Positions 1 through 8,489 of a DNA stretch of 64,000 nt are shown piece after piece. How positions within the stretch are numbered: the first letter of the stretch is position 1; each line of letters begins with the position of its first letter. Source of the DNA: Morchella semilibera (Eukaryota > Ascomycota > Pezizomycetes > Pezizales > Morchellaceae); contig CM018603.1 in the NCBI GenBank assembly GCA_009192285.1, positions 2,224,588-2,288,587 of the forward strand, read 5' to 3'. The position numbers and the translations under genes are program-made. The notes below the pieces were generated by a model, which was not told where the DNA came from, ran no database searches, and worked only from the letters and a program-made list of their open reading frames with translations.

Positions 1-1
1 C

Positions 2-1174
2 CTTCTTTGCTTCCAGCAATGCTCCTTTCATCCTAGGTGCTGCCCTTCCCAAGGGCGAAAGCTTACAATCTCGAACCAAATGTCCAATCCCCCCGCAGTA
101 ATAGCAACGGTTCTCCACCCGCCTTGCTTCCCTTTCCCTGGGGTCTGGGCGACGATAACTATTAGACAAATCCATAGGAACTGCCCTCCCAGGAGTATAG
201 GAGGGATGGGCCGCTGGCGCAGCATTCTTCGGTGGTGGTTGGGGCGGTCCCCGTACGACTGGGGATGTTGTTGATACAACAGGTGGGCGAGAAGCAAAGG
301 GACGAGGAGCATGGCCGCTGGGAATCTGAAATCTAAACCTCCCCATCCTGGCTTGAAGTGCCCTTTGTTTATTGTCCAACCGTTGCAGGAGAAGTCCACA
401 GTCCTTGATCGTTGCTGGAGTTTCATTCTGAATCATTAGGGCCATCAACTCCTGATTAAGCCCTTCCAAAAGACATTCAATCTTGGCCGCTTCGTTAAAC
501 TCAGAGTCGGCAGCATACCGCTGGAACTCTGCAAAGTATTCCGAAAAAGTACATTGGCGTTGTCTAATCTCCCGCAAATTACAAGCAGCAGTGGCCGCAC
601 GATCCGGATCCCCAAAAGCATTGTCCAAAATTTCAAAAAACTCTGCCATGGAATCAAGAGCGATTCCTCCATCCGTAATATACGCAAGAAATTGATCCGC
701 CGCCGGTCCTTCCAATCGAGAAATAGAATACGTCAGTTGTTGGGCCAAAGTAGGAAAACGATCAAGGTTAGCCGTGAGCTTAATTTGTAGTTGTCTTTGG
801 AAGGTCCTGAGTGTTTTGCCATCACCCCGGTATTTCTCCGGGTCAGGGAGCTTCTCTGATTTGGATAGCTTGGCTAGGTCGTCATGGATCTCCTCTAAAC
901 CTCTTTTGACTCCTTCTTGCAACTTCTTGATCTTAGTCCGTAGTCCCTGGATTTCTTTGTAAAACTTGGCTCGGCCTTGTTCTGTTTCGGAGTGATGGGT
1001 GGTAATGTCGACCGCATATTGCTGGACCCCTCCGTGCGCTCTTTGGAGGAGGGCATACGCTTGTTTCGCTTCTTCCGTTGCGGCGGGGTCCACTTGAGGG
1101 TGAGCGACAAAGAACCTTTTGAGATCTATATGGAGCTTTTGATAATCAAATGCATTGGTGGCTGGAGAGGTCAT
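2..1174 (-). CDS. gag of a chromodomain Ty3/gypsy element, 3' end beyond the window
   Basis: Reading the minus strand from the ATG at 1174 gives 391 codons without a stop, so the ORF is open at the left edge. The protein forms the retrotransposon capsid. It has a coiled-coil-like N-terminal third (KIKKLQEG), a capsid core (MAEFFEILDNAFGDPDRAA; FSEYFAEFQRYAADS), a Pro/Ala-rich linker, and a CX2CX4HX4C zinc knuckle (CYYCGGIGHLVRDC) near position 80. It aligns along its length with the broken gag at 53911-55152 but has neither that copy's stop codon nor its frameshifts, so it may belong to a younger element. The matching 5' LTR (1236-2275) lies directly upstream. Protease and polymerase would continue left of base 1. 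Confidence 0.85.
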   Translation of the reverse strand, partial: MTSPATNAFDYQKLHIDLKRFFVAHPQVDPAATEEAKQAYALLQRAHGGVQQYAVDITTHHSETEQGRAKFYKEIQGLRTKIKKLQEGVKRGLEEIHDDLAKLSKSEKLPDPEKYRGDGKTLRTFQRQLQIKLTANLDRFPTLAQQLTYSISRLEGPAADQFLAYITDGGIALDSMAEFFEILDNAFGDPDRAATAACNLREIRQRQCTFSEYFAEFQRYAADSEFNEAAKIECLLEGLNQELMALMIQNETPATIKDCGLLLQRLDNKQRALQARMGRFRFQIPSGHAPRPFASRPPVVSTTSPVVRGPPQPPPKNAAPAAHPSYTPGRAVPMDLSNSYRRPDPREREARRVENRCYYCGGIGHLVRDCKLSPLGRAAPRMKGALLEAKK

Positions 1175-1223
1175 GGTAAACTATGGTGCGAGGTACTCGG
1201 ACTGTGTCAGTCAGGTAAGGGTG

Positions 1224-1233
1224 GTCTCGTCTT
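1224..1233 (-). promoter_or_regulatory. candidate self-complementary primer-binding site (LTR-A family)
   Basis: On the minus strand, two bases (CT) after the LTR end at 1236, comes AAGACGAGAC. It is the exact complement of GTCTCGTCTT, which lies just downstream of the pyrimidine-rich block in most LTR-A copies (for example 46264-46273). No TGG, the usual start of a tRNA-CCA primer site, is seen here. The same site recurs at 55203-55212. Confidence 0.5.
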
Positions 1234-1325
1234 AGTGTGACGGAGTAACCCGACGCAAAGAAGAAGATGACAATGATGACGCAGAAGGACTTGAGGAGCA
1301 CAGCCTACGTAACGAGGGGACTGAC

Positions 1326-1729
1326 TTTCATGGATACGCTAGGTTCGGAGGTTTGGAACGAGTGGCAGGGTTGGGATTATTGCAAGCTGAGAGGCGGGGA
1401 TGAGTCATAATAAGTTCTATGGGTTTCTGTTACGCAAAGGTGTGAGTCATAGTTGGGGTTACACGAGGGTATGAGTCAGGCTTGGCTCGGAAATAGCGGA
1501 TATATAAGGGGGACAAGGACGCCTACTCCTGTACTTTCTTTCCTTTCTCTTTTCTCTTCACGCAACGTCTTCTGTATCTATCTACAATACATTATAGTCT
1601 CTATTTTCTACTAGTGACTATCGCTGCCTTCGCAAACTTCTCGCTTATACTTCCCCCCTCTTGGGAGGTATCGCTGTCCCCTACCCCGAACCCTGCGGAA
1701 CGAAGCTACACCCTTGACGCCCCCTTGAG
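1326..1729 (+). mobile_element. LTR-B copy 1 (404 bp) inserted in LTR-A
   Basis: The insert runs from TTTCATGG to CCCTTGAG and is flanked by ACTGAC at 1320-1325 and 1730-1735, a 6-bp duplication. The interrupted LTR-A reads normally on both sides. It contains three TGAGTCA boxes (from 1401, 1443 and 1472), a TATATAA box at 1501-1507, and a pyrimidine-rich stretch ending CTTCTGTATC, so it looks like an LTR promoter rather than a MITE. The ends are not the usual TG...CA. Other copies: 40671-40950 and 41793-42329. Confidence 0.75.
1400..1408 (+). promoter_or_regulatory. Gcn4/AP-1-type site in LTR-B
   Basis: ATGAGTCAT is the full 9-bp palindromic consensus bound by Gcn4/CpcA-type bZIP factors. 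Two further TGAGTCA cores follow within 80 bp (1443 and 1472), all upstream of the TATATAA at 1501. Binding is inferred from the motif only. Confidence 0.45.
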
Positions 1730-2275
1730 ACTGACGAAGACAGAGGCAGACCCGGGCAGGTACAAGCATAGGCACCGGCAAAGATAAAGGCAAGGGCAAA
1801 GGCACAAGTGCGCGGAGCAGAGAAAGTGAGGATCGAATGGACCTCAACGAGAACGATGAGAGGTACTATGGTTTTCCTCTTCAGAGGATAAAATCTTGGG
1901 TACGAGAGGCTATGGCTTGAAAATAGGAGTAGATTCCTATGTACCGAAATAACAGGAAGACAAGACAGAGAGAAAAGAAAGAAAGAACTAAGAAAAACAT
2001 CTAACCCCGCTATTTAATAGGTCTCATCCAACAGTCCGCTATGACTCACACTTTCGCTCATAGAACCTCATAGAAATCTGTCGCATCCACACCTCGTTTT
2101 CCTCCCCACCATCTCCACTATCTATATTACAAATCCATCACGCCATCGAACTTCCTAGAACCAAATGACGACACCCCCCTCTTAGCACACCCCTTTCTCG
2201 CTTAACTATTCCTAAACAATTACAACAGCGCTTCGGCTACCAAACCCTCAGGACCGATGCCAAGACGCCAGGACA

Positions 2276-3478
2276 CTTGCTGATGGGGTGTGCTAAGAGA
2301 GGTTGTCGTCATTGAGTTCTAGGAGGTTCGATGGCGTGATAAATTTGTAATGTAAATAGCGGAGATAGTGGGGAGGAATACGAAGTGTGGATGCGATGGG
2401 TTTCTGTGGGTTTCTATGAACTGATGTATGAGTCATAGCAGACTGGTGGAGGAGTAGTATTAAATAACAGGGTTAGATGTTTTCTTTAGTTCTTTCTTTC
2501 TTTTCTCTCTGTCTCGTCTTATGTCCCGGCGTCTTAGCATTGGTTCCGACAGTTTGGTAGGCGACGCACGGTTGTGGTTGTTAGGGTAATGTTAAGCGAG
2601 GGAGGGGAGTACGAGTTGGAGGTTGTCGTCATTGGGTTCTAGGAGGTTCGATGGCGTGATGGATTGATAATGTAGAATAGCGGAGATGGTGGGGAGGATT
2701 ACGAGGTGTGGTAGCGACGGGTTTCTATGAGGTTCTATGAGCGAAAGTGTGAGTCATAGCGGACTAGTGGAGGAGATGTGTTAAATAGCGGGGATAGATA
2801 TTTTCCTTAGTTCTTTCTTTCTTTTTTCTCTGTCTCGTCTTCCTGTTATCTCGGTAAATAGGAATCTACTCCTATCTCCAAGCCCTAGCCTCTCGTACTA
2901 AACACTTGATCCTCAGACGAGGGGAAACTCATAGCATCTCTCATCGTTCTCGTTGAGGTCCATCTGGTCCTCACTTTCCCTACTCTGCGTTCTTGTGCCC
3001 TTGTCGTTGCCTTTACCTTTGCTGGTGCCTGTGCTTGTGCCTACCCGGTGTTGCCTCTATCTTTGTCAGTCTCCTCGTCCTGAGACTGTGCTCCTCGAGT
3101 TCTTCTGCGTCATCATTGTCATCCTCATCTTTGCGTCGGGTTACTCCGTCACATCTTCCTGTTATCCTGGTATATAGAAATCTACTCCTATCTCTGAAGC
3201 CATAGTTTCTCGTACCCAAGACTCCGTCCTCTAGGGAGAGGAACTCCATAGTCTCTCTCATCGTTTTTGTTGAGGTCCATCCGGTCCCCACTCTTCCTGC
3301 TCCTTGCTCTGTGCTCTTGTGCCTTTGTTCTTGCCTTTGCCTTCATCGGTGCCTGTGCTTATGCCTGCCCGGTGTTGCCTATGTCTTCGTCGGTCTCCTC
3401 GTCGCTAAGGCTGTGCTCCTCGAGTTCTTCTGCGTCATCATTGTCATCTCCTTCTTTGCGTCGGGTTACTCCGTCATA
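2276..3478 (+). repeat. LTR-A copy lacking its first ~100 bp, split by another LTR-A
   Basis: Bases 2286-2521 and 3154-3478 join into one plus-oriented LTR-A that ends CCGTCATA. The first ten bases (2276-2285, CTTGCTGATG) match the end of the 137-bp CATCAGCAA MITE, so a MITE probably sat at this junction before the deletion. TGAGTCAT boxes and the pyrimidine block are recognisable. Confidence 0.75.
2522..3153 (+). repeat. solo LTR-A (632 bp) nested in the preceding LTR
   Basis: It begins TGTCCCGG and ends CCGTCACA. The flanks are TCTTA (2517-2521) and TCTTC (3154-3158), a 5-bp duplication with one mismatch. The host LTR resumes exactly after it. Confidence 0.8.
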
Positions 3479-3479
3479 G

Positions 3480-3559
3480 TTTCCCACCAGTCTCCCGGGC
3501 CTCCTAAGAGTCTCCTGAGTCTCAAGAGACATCAGGAGACAAATAAAGTCTTGCTGATG
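3480..3559 (+). repeat. CATCAGCAA MITE, 5'-truncated copy
   Basis: Only the last 80 bp of the 137-bp element remain, including the CATCAGGAGACAAAT block and the terminal TTGCTGATG. It abuts the end of the LTR at 3478. Confidence 0.7.
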
Positions 3560-3779
3560 AATGTAGACTTTCCCCAGCAAGGTGAATACCGCCAGCAGCG
3601 GTAATCAAATACTCAGAGGAAGAATAGAAGATGCCCGGGCACTCAGAGCCTAGCTCTGGCTGGTCTTCCAGACACTGGCGAAGTGGTAGACTCGTCAGTC
3701 AAGACTTTCTATTAATAGTTCTTCTGCCCTAGTTGGCTAGGAGGTCGGTATCAATACAGAAGGTAGCGAACCTCGCTGG
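3560..3779. other. unassigned intergenic sequence
   Basis: No ORF, repeat match or RNA structure was recognised in this stretch between a MITE remnant and a decayed LTR. Confidence 0.4.
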
Positions 3780-4290
3780 ATTTGTAATATTATTAGAGAA
3801 GATGCTGGGGAGGAATATGAGGTATCGTTGCGATAGATCTCTATGGGTTTCTATGGACAAAGGTATGAGTCGTAACGGATTGGCAGAGGAGAGTGTTAAA
3901 TAACGCAGGAAGACTTTTTCTTTAGTTTTTTTCTATTTTTTCTCCTCGTCTCATCTTCTTGTTATCTCGATACATAAAAATATACCCCTATTCATAGCTA
4001 CAGTTTCTCCTCTTCAAACTCGCTTTCGCAGGAGGTAACCCGTAATCCTCGAGTGGGTTATTACCTGGTCCTCCCTTTTCCTGCTTCGCCTTGCACCCTC
4101 TGCCTCTGCTCTTGCCCTTGCCTTTGCCTTTGCCGGTACTTGTGCTTGTGTCCGCCTGGCCGTCTTTTCTTCTACTCTCTTCTCTTCTCTTCCCTTCACT
4201 TTTCTTTTCGTTAGTGCCCTCATAATACTAGTTGTGCTCTTCAAGTTGCCTTGCGTTATCATTATCATCTGTCATATTGCTCCATTACAG
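3780..4290 (+). repeat. decayed LTR-A2 fragment
   Basis: Bases from ATTTGTAATATTATT onwards follow the LTR-A order (GGGTTTCTATGG, ATGAGTCGT, GTGTTAAATAACG, pyrimidine block, CTTGTTATCTCGATACATA, a Leu/Pro-coding-like CTTTGCC repeat, and CATTATCATCTGTC) with heavy divergence. It resembles the copies at 19866-23325 and 27055-28978 more than the young LTR-A copies. Confidence 0.6.
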
Positions 4291-4364
4291 TTCTCTGTAG
4301 TGAGCTTGAAGACCAGATGCTAAAAAATAGGGTAGGTTAATTAGGTCAACTCAGGCGAACAATT

Positions 4365-4501
4365 CATCAGCAAGACTTCATTTGTCTGCTGATATCTCCT
4401 GAGCCTCAGGAGACTCAAAAAATATCCAGGAGTCTCAGGAGAATCTCAGGAGACCTGGGAGACTATTGGGAGACTTCAGTCAAAAGTTGAGTTTGTTGAT
4501 G
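4365..4501 (-). repeat. CATCAGCAA MITE, full length
   Basis: A 137-bp copy in reverse orientation starting CATCAGCAAGACTTC and ending GTTTGTTGATG (one mismatch in the terminal repeat). No clear target duplication. Confidence 0.8.
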
Positions 4502-5030
4502 AGGTTATTAAAGAAATGAAACGAAATACTATAATTTTTGGACAAGGTCAGGTAGCAAAGTTGAACGGGAGCAACAGGTAACGGAATCAGACGACGAGTC
4601 AGGCGATGAGGTTGAACGACTGGTATTGTTAAAAGACGAATTTTCATCGGACTACTCCGGGATGAAACCTTAGGAGACCCCGATCGTTTTGCATCGCTTG
4701 AGCCCGGGAATGTAGGATGCAATTGATTTGTGATGTCTTTGTAATTTTGTTATAATCTTGTAGATTGTTGTTTGGAGTATTGCAGAAAGAGGGATTAGTC
4801 AGGGGTTTTCTATGTTCGATGGGTTTCTATGATAAGGGTAGAGATCAGAGTTATATGTTGGCAATATGGCTAGGCTTAGGATCGGATATAAGTGTCTGGG
4901 AAGGTTCTATGGGTTTCTGTATAGGAATAATTATTATGGCATACTATGGATTATGATAGAAGGGAGGATGTTGTAGAATGGGTTTGGTGTTACGGGTTTC
5001 TGTTTTGGACTTTGGGTTTCTATGGGTTTC
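4502..5030. other. no gene; decayed LTR-like sequence
   Basis: Several GGGTTTCTATGG motifs typical of the local LTR U3 regions occur between 4800 and 5030, but no intact LTR or ORF is seen. The stretch before 4740 has no recognisable content. Confidence 0.35.
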
Positions 5031-5167
5031 CATCAGCAAACTCAACTTGTGACTGCAGTCTCCCAACAGTCTCCCAAGTCTCCTGAGAGTCTCCTGAGAC
5101 CAATGGATATTTTTTCAGTCTCCTGAGGCTCAGGAGACATCAGGAGACAAATGAAGTCTTGCTGATG
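5031..5167 (+). repeat. CATCAGCAA MITE, full length, TSD TC
   Basis: A 137-bp copy with perfect ends, flanked by TC at 5029-5030 and 5168-5169. Its removal recreates GGGTTTCCGTTATAC, which resembles the uninterrupted LTR-G at about 25192. Confidence 0.85.
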
Positions 5168-5730
5168 TCCGTTATACAAGTTATGAGTGATACCTGTACA
5201 GGAATGTGCGCCGGTATATGTATTAGGCTATGGGCTTTTCCTTTGTTGCTTTCTCTTTCTTTCTTTTCTCATGTATTCTTCCTGTTCTCTATGGTGCGGT
5301 AAACATGTCAAAAGTGGTTTTACCAATGGTGGTAAATTATGTACCACCGTTGTTGAAATTACTTTTGACACATTTACCGCTTCATAGTTTTGAACCCTAC
5401 TCTTTGGGTTCTCTAATTTTGTGTATGTCTTTGTTCTGGGTTTTGCTCCTCGAGTCTTTGGACTATCGATATCTTGTTTAAGTACAAATTGAAAGGTTAT
5501 ATCTATATTTCGCCTCACACTGGTGTTCTCGTCCCGCCTCGGCATAATCTCCACTCAACCCTAATTCCTGCTACATCATTACCTTGTTTAGGTATCGCTT
5601 ATAGTTATAGTCCGTATTGTCTACCACCTTCAATCCGTTCCAACCCCGCTTGCGACAACATCCCGCCTTGGTTGTGTACCTTGCCTTTCTTGATCCTTAT
5701 CAACGCCAAGCCCCGTAACAATAATTGAGT
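5168..5730 (+). repeat. decayed LTR-G-like sequence
   Basis: After the MITE the order CCGTTATAC, TATGAGTGAT, CCTGTACAGG, GTATATGTATTAGGC, a CTTTCTCTTTC pyrimidine block and CTTCCTGTT parallels the LTR-G copy at 25097-25684. It is interrupted by a foldback element at 5296-5380. Confidence 0.5.
5296..5380. repeat. 85-bp foldback element with 20-bp arms
   Basis: GCGGTAAACATGTCAAAAGT (5296-5315) is matched as an inverted repeat by 5361-5380 with two mismatches. The centre holds a second palindrome (GGTGGTAAAT/ACCACC). It sits inside LTR-like sequence and resembles a short TA-type MITE. Confidence 0.55.
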
Positions 5731-5739
5731 TAGTCATCA

Positions 5740-6460
5740 GGTGTGAATATTGGATATATAAAGAGGCCTCGTCCTCGCTTGTAGATAGTTTCTTTCCTCT
5801 TCATGCAACCTTCTTGTCCTTTTAGTCAGTACATATTTTAGGACTCTTAGTCATCGCCAAGATGCTCCCTCCATCCCCCAGGGAACAGAAGGACACCTAT
5901 AGCCCCTGTCTTATCCATAGTCTTTGTTTTATTACGTACTTTGTTTTCCGCCTCGTCCCCCTCCGTCTCGCCTCAGTTGTGTACCTTGTCTAGCTTCGCT
6001 CTTGTCCCCGTTTAGCTCCATGATACTTGTATCAATTGTAGCGCCTAGGCGCCACAAGACGCAGCCCCATTTTTCCTGATGGAGGTGGGGTCGCGAAGAG
6101 GTAGTGTTGGGGGGTTTCCATGAGGTTTTATGATCTAATAGATGGGTTATAGCGGACTAAAAATAGAGGATGTGAAATAGCTAATGTGGTTTTTTCCCTT
6201 TATCTTCTTCCTGTTATCCCGTATATAAGAATATAGCCCTATTCATGTTCCAAAGTGCAGGTTTAGTCCTCGCCCAAAAGAATAGCTTGATAGCTATCTT
6301 CCTCCTTCTGGGTTGTCCTCACTCTCCTTACCCTACCTTCCTGCCTTCGTCTTAGCCATTGTGTTGCCCTTCCGTTATCTCTGACTGTGCCCCTCGATCT
6401 CATCTGCGTCATCATCTTCATCTGTCATACGAGTAGTCTTAGCTACTTCGTCCCATATTC
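5740..6460 (+). repeat. two decayed LTR fragments
   Basis: Around 5755 a TATATAAAG box is followed by a CTTTCCTCTTCATGCAACCTTCTTG block as in LTR-B/F. From about 6080 to 6460 the order GGGTTTCCATGAGG, GTTATAGCGGAC, GTGAAATAGC, CTTCCTGTTATCCCG, CTGCGTCATCATC matches LTR-A2. No ORF survives. Confidence 0.45.
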
Positions 6461-6999
6461 ACACAGATATACTTCCAGTTGAAGCATCAAGCATCTATTT
6501 AACAAACAACTTTCATCTATGAGCTAAAGGTTCATTAGGTAAACCACAGGAATAACTCGACCACCAAACGTGCCAATTTTATGCGGCCATTTTTTTTCTA
6601 AAAGCTGCCTCTAGTTTCTCTACAGTTCTTCCGTTTTTCATAGGCCTGATATCTACAAATGCCCATTGAAATGCACTCAAGCTACGCGTAGTTCTTAGCT
6701 TGGTGTCTAGTGCCAGAAATCTGCTAGGGAATCATATAAAGGCCTTCGGCCTTCTGGCAGTTTTCTGTCTGTTACTGGTGCAGTTTGACGCCCGCCTGGC
6801 GGGCTCGCTTGTTGGTAATAGTCGACGGTCGCTCGCACTCCCTATATACAGGGCTTCGCCCCCGTACCCCCTTGAGCTTAGAGATACTTCGAGAATTAAT
6901 GCATTGATGACAAGTAGAAAGCCAGGTAACCAAACCCCATTGCCAATCCCACTGTCGCGCACCACTCGAACCCCACCACAAATTCCCCTGGAAATTCAA
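6461..6999. other. intergenic, no supported gene
   Basis: No gene could be supported. The GC-rich GGGCTTCGCCCCC and GGCCTTCGGCC hairpin-like motifs (about 6743-6870) are the only structure seen. Confidence 0.4.
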
Positions 7000-7917
7000 T
7001 CACACAATGCCTCCCTTGCCCAACGCCGCGTATACGCAGTCCACCACAACTGAGTTGACCTTCAACCATTTATCTTTGTGCATTTCCATAGTCTCAAACA
7101 TAACGAAGAAGGTTTCTGTAGCGACAAAAGATGTACCGTCGAATCTAAGCATTCGCCAATGTTCCCCTGTTGTAACGAAACCGTACACCTCGCCTCCACC
7201 ATTGTTGTCACTCATGTCCTTCATCGCGAGCAAACACTGCTTCATTGCCTCTCCAAGAGAGGATCGCTTTGCTTCTACTATGAGGACATAGTTGCGTTCC
7301 TTGACTGAAATTAGGTCCATCACAACAAATTCCTCCATGCCGCCAGTCACAGAGTCTGTAGAGACGATCTCTTTCTCCCTCAATAGCTGTAAACTCTTCA
7401 GTCCCGTCTCACGTATGAAGTGGTAAAGTATTGGACTGATGGTGGCGTAAACCAAGTCGTTAACGTTAGATTCTTTAAAGTACGCATCCCCATCCGTAGG
7501 AGATCCTTCGACAGTAAGGTATTGCACAATCTGATCGTACACCTTTTCCTTGGTCTTCAAAATCAAATCCTCTCCTCCGAGCGTATAGTTAGCTTTTGTC
7601 AACATATCCGTAACCGGCAACTTTTGGATTGTCTGTATCCGAAAACCTAGTCTGTCTTCTGCCTCCAAGGGGGACATGTTGAAGTAGGAAGTAGTCCACT
7701 TGGACTTTGTCTTCTTTTGCTGCTCGGTGTTGCTAGGCCCCGGTTGGGGGACGAGGGTAGTGTGTACCGGACGCGAGTACACGATGCGGGATCTCGGAGG
7801 AGCCTTGACCGTCTGACGGCTGAGTTGTCTGAACATGGTGCTGCTGCTTAGGGACCTTAGTTGGGCGGTGGGAGTGTCTTTCCCCAGCAGGCAGGAGGCG
7901 CTAAAGCGAGAGCCCAC
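7000..7917 (-). CDS. hypothetical protein with possible PD-(D/E)XK nuclease-like domain, 305 aa
   Basis: A single uninterrupted ORF, and the only intact coding sequence in the first 30 kb that does not look transposon-encoded. The first Met is at 7917; a second at 7833 starts MFRQLSRQ and precedes a basic stretch (RSRIVYSRPVHTTL) that could be a mitochondrial targeting signal. The C-terminal half has the pattern D-x(10+)-(hydrophobic)-EAK: VVMDLISV, then VLIVEAKRSSLGEAMKQ, followed by alternating strand-like segments (GEVYGFVTTGEHWRMLRFDG). That order fits the core of PD-(D/E)XK nuclease-fold proteins such as fungal Crinkler-like and restriction-like families. The assignment rests on motif shape only. 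Codon use is ordinary, no intron is needed, and no operon-like context exists. Confidence 0.6.
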   Translation of the reverse strand: MGSRFSASCLLGKDTPTAQLRSLSSSTMFRQLSRQTVKAPPRSRIVYSRPVHTTLVPQPGPSNTEQQKKTKSKWTTSYFNMSPLEAEDRLGFRIQTIQKLPVTDMLTKANYTLGGEDLILKTKEKVYDQIVQYLTVEGSPTDGDAYFKESNVNDLVYATISPILYHFIRETGLKSLQLLREKEIVSTDSVTGGMEEFVVMDLISVKERNYVLIVEAKRSSLGEAMKQCLLAMKDMSDNNGGGEVYGFVTTGEHWRMLRFDGTSFVATETFFVMFETMEMHKDKWLKVNSVVVDCVYAALGKGGIV

Positions 7918-8340
7918 TTCCTATATACCTTACCGCGAGAAGGCCGGGTAAATAGTCTAGCGCCTTAGACAGTCACCAACTGCATACGCGGGTGGATAAG
8001 CGGGAAGTTGGTCAACGAGTCATATGACGGGGCGGAAGCTTATCCAGCCAACAGTCATTGGGTGATTAGTCACCGTAACCCTAAACCAGGCCCAAAACGT
8101 CGTCGCAAGGGCCTGGACGACGATTTTAAAAGCCTATGCCATTTTGTAGAGCGTACTATCTCCATCCGAAACTATCATGACGGACCGCAACGTAGGAGTG
8201 CTCATATGAATATTTACTCGTCCATATCACAATGTACGGATACACACATGTACACGCATCCTAATAAAACCTTCCCCCAATGGTAGCTCCCCTAGTCACT
8301 CGCGGTCAGAGCCTTGCGCCTTGGAGTTTGGCGACGATAC
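7918..8340. other. upstream region of the 305-aa ORF; no gene seen
   Basis: This stretch holds the presumed promoter of the minus-strand ORF and the left flank of the piggyBac element. No TATA box, repeat or RNA gene could be assigned. Confidence 0.35.
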
Positions 8341-8387
8341 CTATCCCCTTGGCGGTCAGGCTCAATCAATATCTATCCGGTTAACTA
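8341..8387 (+). repeat. left inverted repeat of the piggyBac element (47 bp)
   Basis: It starts CTATCCCCTTGGCGG and ends CCGGTTAACTA. Its reverse complement occurs at 10459-10505 with three mismatches in 47. No TTAA duplication is seen at the outer edges, so these may be subterminal repeats and the true ends may lie further out. Confidence 0.75.
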
Positions 8388-8489
8388 TGAATGGTTAGGA
8401 ATATTATGTCATGCCCAACCTCAACTCAACCTCCGGAGTCCTAGGTGTCACGGTGATACTACACAAGGTTATTCAAACCCACAGATCCA

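Larger units (their letters stand above)
1236..2275 (-). repeat. LTR-A, 5' LTR of the left-edge gag element, split by an LTR-B insertion
   Basis: In minus orientation this LTR begins TGTCCTGG (at 2275) and ends CGTCACA (at 1236). Its sequence matches more than a dozen other copies in the window. Removing the 404-bp insert at 1326-1729 plus one target duplication leaves about 630 bp, the standard length. It carries a Gcn4-like ATGACTCA box near 2040 and a TTAAATAG TATA-like box near 2013, placing transcription towards the gag at 1174. Confidence 0.85.

Noticed and set aside
3267-3604. Leu/Cys/Val-rich frames resembling membrane peptides, recurring across the window
   Set aside because: They are the same translation of the CTTTGCC/CTGTGCTTGTGCC part of LTR-A in each copy, on either strand, not genes.
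6700-7053. 117-codon plus-strand ORF with a hydrophobic N-terminus resembling a secreted peptide
   Set aside because: It overlaps the 3' end of the minus-strand ORF at 7000-7917, has no start context or recognisable motif, and its second half is low complexity.
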